Positions 13,727-19,500 of a stretch of DNA of 21,149 nt are shown piece after piece (position 1 is the first letter of the stretch; each line of letters starts with the position of its first letter). Source of the DNA: Candidatus Nomurabacteria bacterium (GTDB lineage: Bacteria; Patescibacteriota; Minisyncoccia; Phycocordibacterales; UBA9973); NCBI GenBank assembly GCA_943356395.1, contig CALRFC010000003.1:5187-26335 (forward strand), given 5' to 3'. Made by a program: the position numbers and the translations under genes. The notes beneath the pieces were generated by a model. The model had not been told where the DNA came from. It saw only the letters and a program-made list of their open reading frames with translations, and made no database searches.

Positions 13727-14413
13727 ATGGCCGACAAACCTGCTCCAAAAGACGCAAAAAAACCAGCCGGAGGCGGAGGGTATTTGCCGCTCATCATGCT
13801 TTCCGTGCTTTTAGGCGTTGGAGTGCTCGTTTTTTTCGGACAGTCGAAAACGAGTCCGAACCCGCTGACCTATCTGAATGTCGAATATCTTTTCTATAAG
13901 ATCTATGAATTCTTCCTCTGGCTCTGGCATGTTTTTTTGAACGGCTCGCTTTACGGCACTGTCGCGGTTTTCTTGGGCATCCTCACGGTTTTAGTCGCCA
14001 TCGTCGCCGCATACGCATATATTCGTACGAAAGAGCTTGAAGACGCACAACAGAAAGAATTGAAAAATTTTACTCCGACCGCGCCTGTTGCGACCGGAAG
14101 AAACGAACGATGGGAGCGCATCGAAACGCTCATCACGACTGAAAATGAAAACGATTGGCGTCAGGCGATCATTGAAGCGGATATCATTTTGGACGAGATG
14201 GTCGCACGGATGAACTACAAAGGCGCCGATCTGGCTGAGCGACTGAAGAATGTCGAACCGTCCGACTTCACTTCGTTGCAAGACGCGTGGGAAGCGCACA
14301 AAGTCCGCAATCGCATCGCGCACGACGGCAGTGCATTTTCGCTCTCCAAGCACGAAGCCAAACGCGTGATCGATCTTTATGAGAATGTGTTCAAGGAATT
14401 CAAATATATCTGA
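13727..14413 (+). CDS. Membrane protein with C-terminal HEPN-like domain
   Basis: The 228-residue protein starts with a short Lys/Pro-rich segment, then has hydrophobic helices near 21-38 (LPLIMLSVLLGVGVLVFF), possibly 54-68, and 77-99 (YGTVAVFLGILTVLVAIVAAYAYI). A soluble, presumably cytoplasmic, helical region follows (about 100-228). In it AHKVRNRIAHDGS contains R194-N195-x3-H199, the RNxxxH signature of HEPN domains, and the helices before (RQAIIEADIILDEMVARM) and after (KHEAKRVIDLYENVFKEF) fit a HEPN-like bundle. HEPN domains are often RNases, but the motif also occurs in non-catalytic proteins. I do not know a named family. The gene stands between gatA and a convergent ABC operon, with no partner gene beside it. 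Confidence 0.75.
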   Translation: MADKPAPKDAKKPAGGGGYLPLIMLSVLLGVGVLVFFGQSKTSPNPLTYLNVEYLFYKIYEFFLWLWHVFLNGSLYGTVAVFLGILTVLVAIVAAYAYIRTKELEDAQQKELKNFTPTAPVATGRNERWERIETLITTENENDWRQAIIEADIILDEMVARMNYKGADLAERLKNVEPSDFTSLQDAWEAHKVRNRIAHDGSAFSLSKHEAKRVIDLYENVFKEFKYI

Positions 14414-14518
14414 AATTCGTACACGATGCGAATGTTACGAATGGAACGCGATCCTAATCTACTAATTCATCCGAATCTACAAATACAACACGATGCGAAT
14501 GCTACGAATGAAATGCCA

Positions 14519-14541
14519 CGAATCTACGAATACTACGAATG
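14519..14541 (+). repeat. Word repeat flanking the ABC ATPase gene, left copy
   Basis: A 23-nt stretch of CGAATCTACGAATACTACG type has an exact reverse complement at 15403-15425. The whole 14414-14606 gap is made of such CGAATCTAC/ACGAATG words; I see no gene in it. Confidence 0.7.
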
Positions 14542-14606
14542 GGATTCCTCTTCATTGAATCTTCTCCGGCGCATTCGTAGCAGGTAGATTCGGATCGTGT
14601 TATGCG

Positions 14607-15356
14607 TTACGCCTTTCCAAAATGTCCCAGCACTTCGTCTTCTTTCGCGAAGAATCGCTCTTCGCGATGATTGCGCGGACGCGGCAGATCGTTCTTGATG
14701 ATTTCCGTGATCGTTCCCGGCCGGTCGGTGAAGACGGCGATACGGTCGGCAAGCTCAACCGCCTCGTCGATGTAATGCGAAACCATCACGATCGTCACGC
14801 CGTGCTTCCTCCACATATCAACGAGCATTTGCCGCAAATCTTTTGCCGTGAAGAAATCAAGTTCGGAGAACGGCTCGTCCAAGAATATGATTTCCGGATT
14901 CGTCACGAACGCGCGCGCGAGCCCCACGCGCTGTTTCATTCCGCCGGAGAGGTCGCGCGGAAAATGCTCGCCGAATTCTCCGAGCCCGAAGCGCGAGAGT
15001 ATCGCGTCGACTCTTTTTCCTCTCTCCGGTTCCTGCACATTTCTGCCGATGAGCCCGAGTGCGACATTGTCTTTGACGGAAAGCCACGGCAGGAGTCCGA
15101 AATTTTGGAAGACGAATCCGATTTTTTCGAGCGAGAACGGCTCATGATAGAGGATTTCTCCGCGCGTGGATTTTTCAAGCTGGCAGATCATGCGCAAGAG
15201 CGTGGACTTGCCGCATCCGGACGGGCCCAAAAGCACGACGAATTCGCCTTTGTGGATCGTCATATTCACGCCGTGCAAGACGGAGAGCTTTCGATGGCCT
15301 TCCTTGGCCGGAAAGCTTTTGCAGACATTTTTGAGCGTGATAAATGGTGTAAGCAT
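14607..15356 (-). CDS. ABC transporter ATPase, NitT/TauT type
   Basis: The 249-residue protein has all ABC nucleotide-binding motifs: Walker A GPSGCGKST (44-52), Q-loop FQNFGLLPWLSV, signature LSGGMKQR, Walker B IIFLDEPF, D-loop SELD and H-loop VSHY. The closest pattern is the SsuB/TauB/NrtD group, in which Q-loop LLPWLSV and an ending with DRPG-ITEII are common. Substrates of that group include sulfonates and nitrate; nothing here tells the substrate. It is downstream of its permease on the same strand, 94 bp apart. No substrate-binding protein gene is present nearby. The ATG at 15356 gives the usual start ITLKNVCKSF. Confidence 0.9.
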   Translation of the reverse strand: MLTPFITLKNVCKSFPAKEGHRKLSVLHGVNMTIHKGEFVVLLGPSGCGKSTLLRMICQLEKSTRGEILYHEPFSLEKIGFVFQNFGLLPWLSVKDNVALGLIGRNVQEPERGKRVDAILSRFGLGEFGEHFPRDLSGGMKQRVGLARAFVTNPEIIFLDEPFSELDFFTAKDLRQMLVDMWRKHGVTIVMVSHYIDEAVELADRIAVFTDRPGTITEIIKNDLPRPRNHREERFFAKEDEVLGHFGKA

Positions 15357-15402
15357 ACAGGATAGAGGTAAGAGGTTTTAGATAAGAGAAATCTTGTAAT
15401 TC

Positions 15403-15425
15403 CATTCGTAGTATTCGTAGATTCG
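15403..15425 (-). repeat. Word repeat flanking the ABC ATPase gene, right copy
   Basis: This is the reverse-complement partner of 14519-14541. It lies in the permease-ATPase gap, where further ATTCGTAGATTCG words occur. Confidence 0.7.
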
Positions 15426-15450
15426 AATGAATTCGTAGATTCGTATCGCG

Positions 15451-16173
15451 TTATTCTTCGACGAGCCGGTGGCTCTTTTCCAAGAGCGGCAGCCAGATGA
15501 ATTTGTTGATGGTGAAGATGACGAGCAGGAAAACGAGAACGCCGAAGAGCGTCATGTTCGTGCTTCCCGCAAAACCTTGGAAGAACGGCCCGAGTCCCGT
15601 TTTCATTTCAAGGATTATCTCCGTCGCGATGAGCGCTTCCCAGCCGTCGCCCAATCCTATGATAGCGCCGGTTACGATTCCGGGGAGCGTGAGCGGCAGG
15701 AGGTAGTATCGGATATAATCGAAGCCGCGTATTTTCGAAACGATGACTGCTTCCATCCTGCTCCGCTCCACTTGCTTGAGCGAGCTCACGATGGAAAAGA
15801 TGATCGGCCAGATGATCGTGATCGAGAGGAAAAAGATGATCGTGAATGTCGTCGGGCCGAAAAAATGCACGCCGATCGGAAGAATCGTGAAGGTCGGAAG
15901 ACTTTGCAAGACATCGAATATGGCGAGCGTGGGACTCTCGGTTTTTCCGCGGACGAGCCAAACGACAAGAATCCATGCGAGAACGGTCGAAATGATGAAT
16001 GCGACACCCAAGCGCCAGAGAGAAATGCCGAGATCGGAAATGATCGTTCCGAAAGCGATTCCGGAGACGAGAGAAAAAGCAAAAAGCCCAGCGAGCGGCA
16101 AAAGGATCATGCCGAAGGCGGGTACGAGGTGTCTGATCGAACGATTGAGGGAAAAATGATGATACGCGCGCAT
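15451..16173 (-). CDS. ABC transporter permease, NitT/TauT type
   Basis: This is the integral membrane partner of the following ATPase. With the ATG at 16173 it has 240 residues and about six membrane helices, starting with VPAFGMILLPLAGLFAFSLV. The cytoplasmic EAA loop is clear: EAVIVSKIRGFDYIRYYLLP-LPGIVTGAIIGLGDGW. The C-terminal helix is FGVLVFLLVIFTINKFIWLP. A longer reading from a TTG at 16218 would run through the promoter and is rejected. A TGCTACAAT box ends six bases before the ATG, so the operon is likely transcribed without a leader. It heads a two-gene operon. Confidence 0.87.
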   Translation of the reverse strand: MRAYHHFSLNRSIRHLVPAFGMILLPLAGLFAFSLVSGIAFGTIISDLGISLWRLGVAFIISTVLAWILVVWLVRGKTESPTLAIFDVLQSLPTFTILPIGVHFFGPTTFTIIFFLSITIIWPIIFSIVSSLKQVERSRMEAVIVSKIRGFDYIRYYLLPLTLPGIVTGAIIGLGDGWEALIATEIILEMKTGLGPFFQGFAGSTNMTLFGVLVFLLVIFTINKFIWLPLLEKSHRLVEE

Positions 16174-16179
16174 GAATGT

Positions 16180-16188
16180 ATTGTAGCA
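16180..16188 (-). promoter_or_regulatory. Extended -10 promoter of the ABC operon
   Basis: On the minus strand TGCTACAAT ends six bases before the permease ATG, predicting a leaderless mRNA. Confidence 0.55.
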
Positions 16189-16206
16189 GAAAATTCCTCG
16201 TTCGCT

Positions 16207-16252
16207 CGCGCAATACAAAAAAACCGCTTCGGCGGTTTTTTTGTATTGCGCG
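16207..16252. terminator. Bidirectional terminator with UUCG-type loop
   Basis: Perfect 21-bp arms (16207-16227 and 16232-16252) surround the loop TTCG. Runs of seven A and seven T within the arms give a U-tract in both directions. It ends tRNA-Asp transcription on the minus strand and overlaps the last bases of that gene. Confidence 0.85.
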
Positions 16253-16286
16253 GCTGAAGGGTGCTGACCCCTCGACCTCCCGCGTG

Positions 16287-16536
16287 CACCAAATCCAATA
16301 TTTTCATAAAGGCGTGGACTATATCTTCACCATGTTCCGATGTATGTGGGAATTTAGGTGCTCCGGTATCTAGTCTCTACGGCGCCCCCCGCTAATTTTA
16401 TTCTCAAAATTTTGAGAATAAAATTAGCGGGGGTTCCCTCGGTATTCGCATGCGCCGACTTCATGTCGGCGTTTAGCCTTCACCGATATCCCAGAGAGTT
16501 TCAAACTGTCATTTCGACAGCAAGCTGCACGAATCT
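16287..16536 (-). ncRNA. Group I self-splicing intron (about 250 nt) in the tRNA-Asp anticodon loop
   Basis: On the minus strand the core has GTAGAGACTAGA (16369-16380) and GGTGAAGATATAGTCC (16316-16331). These match the P7/P3 and P8/P7' regions of small tRNA introns such as that of Azoarcus. The guide sequence GUGCAG near the 5' end pairs with exon CUGU, leaving the expected U-G at the splice site (P1). Its GUG can also pair with the 3' exon CAC (P10). The intron ends in G. Insertion is between U35 and C36. The length is like the Anabaena tRNA-Leu intron. There is no ORF inside. Confidence 0.85.
16385..16432. repeat. 48-bp perfect palindrome within the group I intron
   Basis: Each 24-base arm runs from CCCCCGCTAATTTTATTC to the centre AAAA|TTTT, with no unpaired loop. 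It lies 5' of the P7 strand in the intron, so probably extends the P5/P6 region. Confidence 0.8.
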
Positions 16537-16560
16537 ACAGGCGGGTGCTCTACCGTTGAG

Positions 16561-17235
16561 CTACAGCCGCAAACGAATAAACTTCTCAAAGACAACTCTC
16601 TTTCTCCTTAGACAGAGTTGGTTGCCCCGAGCAATACCAGTATACATAAAATCATATAATTTCAAAGAATCGAGCGTACTGAATTGCAATCTGAAACAAT
16701 TCGGTTTCGGTTGGTACAATGAGCCACTTTTTAATCCAAAAGATAATAATTCTGCACGAAGCTGTTTCAAAAAATTAAGAGAGCATGAAGTAAATGCGCA
16801 AAGGCAGGACATCGTTTGCACTCTCCTCTTTTTGTGTATATATCCTGCCCATACATTACCGTCGCCATCGAAATAGCCACGGATAAAATGACCCATGTAT
16901 TTCCTGGGGACACGAGGGATAGCCAGATTTTTTGTTTTTCGTTCATTGAAGCCGAGTTTCCGCAGGTCGTCGCACATTTCAATACTGCCGATCTGAAGAC
17001 GATATTGCGCATTCTCGTTCCCTGTTCTCGGACGAACACATATTTTATGCTCGGCTCCCACAATTTTCTTGATGTTCTCGAGCAGATTCTTGTCCGTAAT
17101 CTGTATGCACCAAAATTGTCCGCCGCGCTTGTTGACGGTGATATAACCGTCTGCCGCGAAGAATCCGAGAACATAAGCCATATCAGGCGTCCATTTTTTA
17201 AAAAAGTTTTTGTTTACCTTTTTATGTATCGGCAT
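16561..17235 (-). CDS. LAGLIDADG homing endonuclease, overlapping tRNA-Asp
   Basis: The 224-residue protein has two LAGLIDADG motifs: YVLGFFAADGYI (21-32, Asp29) and FIRGYFDGDGNV (117-128, Asp125). These place it as a monomeric homing endonuclease that would cut an intronless or unoccupied site. It lies 5' of the split tRNA, not inside the intron. Its last codons read through the first bases of the tRNA and the TAG stop is tRNA bases 8-10. It is less GC-rich than the neighbours, which fits transfer. A TGGTAAAAT box ends six bases before the ATG at 17235. Transcription from there would run into the tRNA. It may have moved the intron in trans or be a separate invader of the tRNA 5' end. Confidence 0.9.
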   Translation of the reverse strand: MPIHKKVNKNFFKKWTPDMAYVLGFFAADGYITVNKRGGQFWCIQITDKNLLENIKKIVGAEHKICVRPRTGNENAQYRLQIGSIEMCDDLRKLGFNERKTKNLAIPRVPRKYMGHFIRGYFDGDGNVWAGYIHKKRRVQTMSCLCAFTSCSLNFLKQLRAELLSFGLKSGSLYQPKPNCFRLQFSTLDSLKLYDFMYTGIARGNQLCLRRKRVVFEKFIRLRL

Positions 17236-17241
17236 AAAAGT

Positions 17242-17250
17242 ATTTTACCA
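17242..17250 (-). promoter_or_regulatory. Extended -10 promoter for the endonuclease and tRNA-Asp
   Basis: On the minus strand TGGTAAAAT ends six bases before the endonuclease ATG. No other clear promoter for the tRNA was found between here and 16570. Confidence 0.5.
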
Positions 17251-17286
17251 GATGATAGGGGATTATACTAACCAAAATATTGTTTG

Positions 17287-17315
17287 TTGACACAGTACAT
17301 TACTCGTGCTACATT
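17287..17315 (+). promoter_or_regulatory. Near-consensus promoter with extended -10
   Basis: TTGACA (17287-17292), a 17-bp spacer, then TACATT (17310-17315) preceded by TGC. The start point would be about 10 nt before the ATG at 17332. It is the best promoter in the window. Confidence 0.75.
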
Positions 17316-17331
17316 AAAGAAAAAACACAGC

Positions 17332-17802
17332 ATGATACAAAAAAATGATCTGTATGAGGGAATGCGCATAAGCGTTTCCCCGTTTTGCCATCAGAATGAT
17401 TCCGGACACCAGCTCTTGGGAATCATTTACAAAATCGAATCGCGCCGGATCCAACTTTTATGCATCAACGATTTGGGAATCAAAAGGAATTTCAGGCTTG
17501 AAAAGAACAGAGGCCCTGTCCTCGAGCATCTTAAAGAAATTCCAGAAGATGATTTCCAAAAAATTGTTCAAGAAAAGATTATAGAATTAGGGCATACGCT
17601 CGATCGTGAAAGATCGGTTGAGAACGACAAAAGACGGCCTTTCAAAAAAAGCATAAGATTCTGGAGTCAATTTCCCGATGGAGAAGAAATTACGCAGGAG
17701 TTCAAGCAAAGATTGAAAAAGGAAGAAAAAAAGATATACAGGATCAAAAGAGCGATCAGAGTGCTCAATGGATTGTTTTTGAAAGAAAACGCACCAGCCT
17801 AA
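17332..17802 (+). CDS. Unrecognised basic protein, 156 residues
   Basis: I do not recognise a family. The protein is soluble, with no signal or membrane segment. The N-terminal half (LYEGMRISVSP...LLGIIYKIESRRIQLLCINDLG) looks like a small beta-domain; the C-terminal half is helical and highly charged (EEDFQ-like, then KQRLKKEEKKIYRIKRAIRV). A role with nucleic acids would fit the basic charge but is a guess. It has a strong promoter of its own and a tight terminator and is transcribed away from the endonuclease gene. An upstream in-frame TTG at 17284 overlaps the promoter and was rejected. Confidence 0.7.
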   Translation: MIQKNDLYEGMRISVSPFCHQNDSGHQLLGIIYKIESRRIQLLCINDLGIKRNFRLEKNRGPVLEHLKEIPEDDFQKIVQEKIIELGHTLDRERSVENDKRRPFKKSIRFWSQFPDGEEITQEFKQRLKKEEKKIYRIKRAIRVLNGLFLKENAPA

Positions 17803-17817
17803 CCGGCTGGTTTTTTT
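17794..17817 (+). terminator. Rho-independent terminator
   Basis: CCAGCC-TAACC-GGCTGG is followed by seven T. The stop codon TAA of the preceding gene lies in the loop. It ends one base before the convergent tRNA-Met. Confidence 0.85.
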
Positions 17818-17818
17818 G

Positions 17819-17892
17819 TGTCGGTGACAGGAGTTGCACCTGTGACCTTCGCTTTATGAGTGCGATGCTCTAACTACCTGAGCTACACCGAC
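17819..17892 (-). tRNA. tRNA-Met(CAU), elongator or Ile2 type
   Basis: The acceptor stem is GTCGGTG/CACCGAC with A73; the D-arm is GCTC/GAGC; the anticodon loop is CTCATAA; the T-arm is ACAGG-TGCAACT-CCTGT. The anticodon stem has an A-A mismatch at its last pair. The T-loop has G in place of U55. CCA is not encoded. CAU could also be lysidine-modified tRNA-Ile. Confidence 0.9.
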
Positions 17893-17895
17893 AAA

Positions 17896-17978
17896 AAGCA
17901 AACTGCTTTGCTTTTTGTCGATGGATACACCACGGACTAAAGCAGTGCGACGCTGTGAGGCGAATGCCGAACCGTCGC
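17896..17978 (+). repeat. Direct repeat with hairpin, copy 1
   Basis: It starts AAGCAAACTGCTTTGCTT and ends GCCGAACCGTCGC. With the tRNA end it forms GACAAAAAGCAAA/TTTGCTTTTTGTC, a 13-bp stem. Copy 2 is at 18006-18089, about 110 bp away and nearly identical. Confidence 0.8.
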
Positions 17979-18005
17979 TATTTTCATTTTACTTTTTAGT
18001 ATTTT

Positions 18006-18089
18006 AAGCAAACTGCTTTGCTTTTTGTCGATGGATAAACCACCAACCAAAAGCAGTGCGACGCTGTGAGGCGAATGCCGAACCGTCGC
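18006..18089 (+). repeat. Direct repeat with hairpin, copy 2
   Basis: It matches 17896-17978 except for a few positions in the middle (ATAAACCACCAACC for ATACACCACGGAC). It contains a CGACG ... CGTCG stem. Confidence 0.8.
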
Positions 18090-18106
18090 CATAAACACCT
18101 TGCTTG

Positions 18107-18177
18107 TTGCGGGTATGCGAATCGAACGCATTTCTCAAGGTTATGAGCCTTGCGAGGTACCATTCCTCTAACCCGCG
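18107..18177 (-). tRNA. Initiator tRNA-fMet(CAU)
   Basis: Acceptor CGCGGGT pairs with ACCCGC, leaving C1 opposite A72, the mark of bacterial initiator tRNA. The anticodon arm is CAAGG-CTCATAA-CCTTG; the T-arm is ATGCG-TTCGATT-CGCAT with a normal loop. The anticodon stem has two, not three, G-C pairs of the usual GGG/CCC run. Discriminator A73, no encoded CCA. Confidence 0.9.
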
Positions 18178-18278
18178 ATGTATGTTTCTTTTAAAACTGA
18201 ACTTTTCACCTCCGGCTCATAACCTTGAAGGTTATTCGCGCTATAGTCTTTTCGGAGGTACCATTCCTCTAACCCGCG
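18178..18278 (-). repeat. tRNA-fMet-derived tandem unit 1
   Basis: On the minus strand it begins with an exact copy of the first 24 bases of tRNA-fMet, then about 25 unrelated bases, then an anticodon-arm-like piece in inverted orientation (AAGGTTATGAGCC). It cannot fold as a full tRNA. Confidence 0.65.
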
Positions 18279-18380
18279 ATAATATGTTTCTTTGCAAACA
18301 AAATCTCTCACCTCCGGCTCATAACCTTGAAGGTTATTCGCACTATAGTCTTTTCAGAGGTATCACTTCCCTGATCTGCG
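18279..18380 (-). repeat. tRNA-fMet-derived tandem unit 2, degraded
   Basis: This is a second roughly 100-bp unit like 18178-18278, but its tRNA 5' part has several changes (CGCAGATCAGGGAAGTG). The inverted anticodon-arm piece is conserved. Confidence 0.6.
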
Positions 18381-18449
18381 ATAAGTATTTAGATAGTACA
18401 TGATTTTGGGAATTTTGCAACGACACTGTGCGCTTTTCACTTTTCGCTA

Positions 18450-18455
18450 TATACT
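18450..18455 (+). promoter_or_regulatory. Leaderless-type -10 box for the M15 peptidase gene
   Basis: TATACT ends six bases before the ATG at 18462, the same spacing as at gatC, the ABC permease and the endonuclease. Confidence 0.45.
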
Positions 18456-18461
18456 AAGGTC

Positions 18462-19454
18462 ATGCAATTCCTCAAAGACTTCGGCGTGAGCATTTTCTTC
18501 ATCCTTGCTTTCGGAACAGGGATCTTTCTCCTGTCGCGCGGCGGTGTGGAACTTGATTTCTCCGCGCTCCTCAATCGTGCGACGGCGATACTCTCGCTTT
18601 CCGCCGGATCCCTAAACGGCTGGCGCGCCGAAGGCGGATTCACGAAAGATGTTTTTCCGGGAGAAAAATCTCACTTCATTTCGTATCTGAAAGAATATCT
18701 TGCTTCGCGCGGCGCCTCTCTCGGCTCCTCGTCTCTCTTCGATGACAAGACGCAATCGGCTCTCATTGATTTCCAAAAGAACAACAGCTTGCCTACAACC
18801 GGCGCGCTCGATGCGGGAACGCGGGCGTTCATCAACGACGACCTCGCCGAAGACCTCTGTCCTTCTTCCGACGGAAACGAACAGGAAGACGACACATTGG
18901 AATCGGTCAGCCGCGACCACGAGCTTAGAGACGATTACGCTCCGGCAAATCTCGTGTTGCTTCCGGATGAAGTCCGGAAGAACGGGATCATCTGCGTGAC
19001 CGAAGACACGGCCGACGCCCTGCTTTCAATGATGCGCGCGGCGTCAAACGACGGCATCTATCTCCGCGTCACTTCCGGATTCCGCCGCTTCGAGATACAG
19101 GAATATCTCTACGACCTGTACAAGAAGATAAACGGGCCGGATTTCTGGAGAGGCATCGCTTCGCCCGGACATTCCGAACATCAGCTCGGCACGACCGTCG
19201 ATCTCACGGGTCTCTCCATCAAGAACGCTTCAACGAGCGCCGCGTTCGGGAAGAGCAAAGAAGGATCATGGATGTCTCTTCACGCCGGCGACTACGGATT
19301 CGTGATGAGCTATCCCGATGGCAAAGAAAGCGTGACCGGCTACAAATACGAGCCGTGGCACTGGCGCTTCGTCGGAGTTGATGTCGCAAAAAAAGTCCGC
19401 GCGTCGGGAAAAACCTTGTGCGAATTCCTCAAGGACCTTTCCTCTGGGAAATAG
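18462..19454 (+). CDS. Membrane-anchored D-Ala-D-Ala carboxypeptidase (VanY-like, M15B) with peptidoglycan-binding domain
   Basis: It would trim stem peptides of peptidoglycan outside the membrane. The 330 residues have an N-terminal anchor (about 7-25, FGVSIFFILAFGTGIFLLS), a PG_binding_1-type domain (about 66-127, with TQSALIDFQKNNSLPTTGALDAGTRAFI), then the M15B domain. Zinc ligands are His240 and Asp247 in SEHQLGTTVDL and His300 in EPWHWRF; Glu297 is the likely general base; SGFRRFEIQ is the usual arginine motif. The ATG at 18462 follows a -10 box by six bases. It has the GC-rich codon use of the core genes here. Confidence 0.92.
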   Translation: MQFLKDFGVSIFFILAFGTGIFLLSRGGVELDFSALLNRATAILSLSAGSLNGWRAEGGFTKDVFPGEKSHFISYLKEYLASRGASLGSSSLFDDKTQSALIDFQKNNSLPTTGALDAGTRAFINDDLAEDLCPSSDGNEQEDDTLESVSRDHELRDDYAPANLVLLPDEVRKNGIICVTEDTADALLSMMRAASNDGIYLRVTSGFRRFEIQEYLYDLYKKINGPDFWRGIASPGHSEHQLGTTVDLTGLSIKNASTSAAFGKSKEGSWMSLHAGDYGFVMSYPDGKESVTGYKYEPWHWRFVGVDVAKKVRASGKTLCEFLKDLSSGK

Positions 19455-19500
19455 AATTGATTTTCCCTCCTTATTTTCTACTAACTATTTTCTACTTACT

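Larger units (their letters stand above)
16249..16570 (-). tRNA. tRNA-Asp(GUC) interrupted by a group I intron
   Basis: The exons are 16537-16570 and 16249-16286. The acceptor stem is GCGGCTG/CAGCCGC; the D-arm is GCTC-AACGGTA-GAGC; the anticodon arm after splicing is CCCGC-CTGTCAC-GCGGG; the T-stem is GAGGG/CCCTT; and the discriminator is G73. Anticodon GUC and G73 are both tRNA-Asp features. The T-loop GTCAGCA departs from the TTCRA consensus. CCA is not encoded. An alternative splice giving UGC (Ala) is disfavoured because G73 and the G3-C70 pair do not fit tRNA-Ala, and because the intron's guide sequence pairs with CUGU. The first ten bases overlap the end of the endonuclease gene. Confidence 0.82.

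Noticed and set aside
14622..16257. Plus-strand frames opposite the ABC operon (247 and 262 codons)
   Set aside because: Antisense shadows; the minus strand has the full set of ABC motifs and the EAA loop.
16287..16538. Alternative splicing of the split tRNA to anticodon UGC (Ala)
   Set aside because: The discriminator is G, the third acceptor pair is G-C, and the intron guide sequence pairs with CUGU, all favouring Asp.
16816..17271. Plus-strand frame opposite the endonuclease
   Set aside because: No recognisable features, and both LAGLIDADG motifs are on the minus strand.
17937..18131. Minus-strand frame containing ATVRHSPHSVALL twice
   Set aside because: It is produced by the two direct repeats at 17896 and 18006; no start context or conserved domain.
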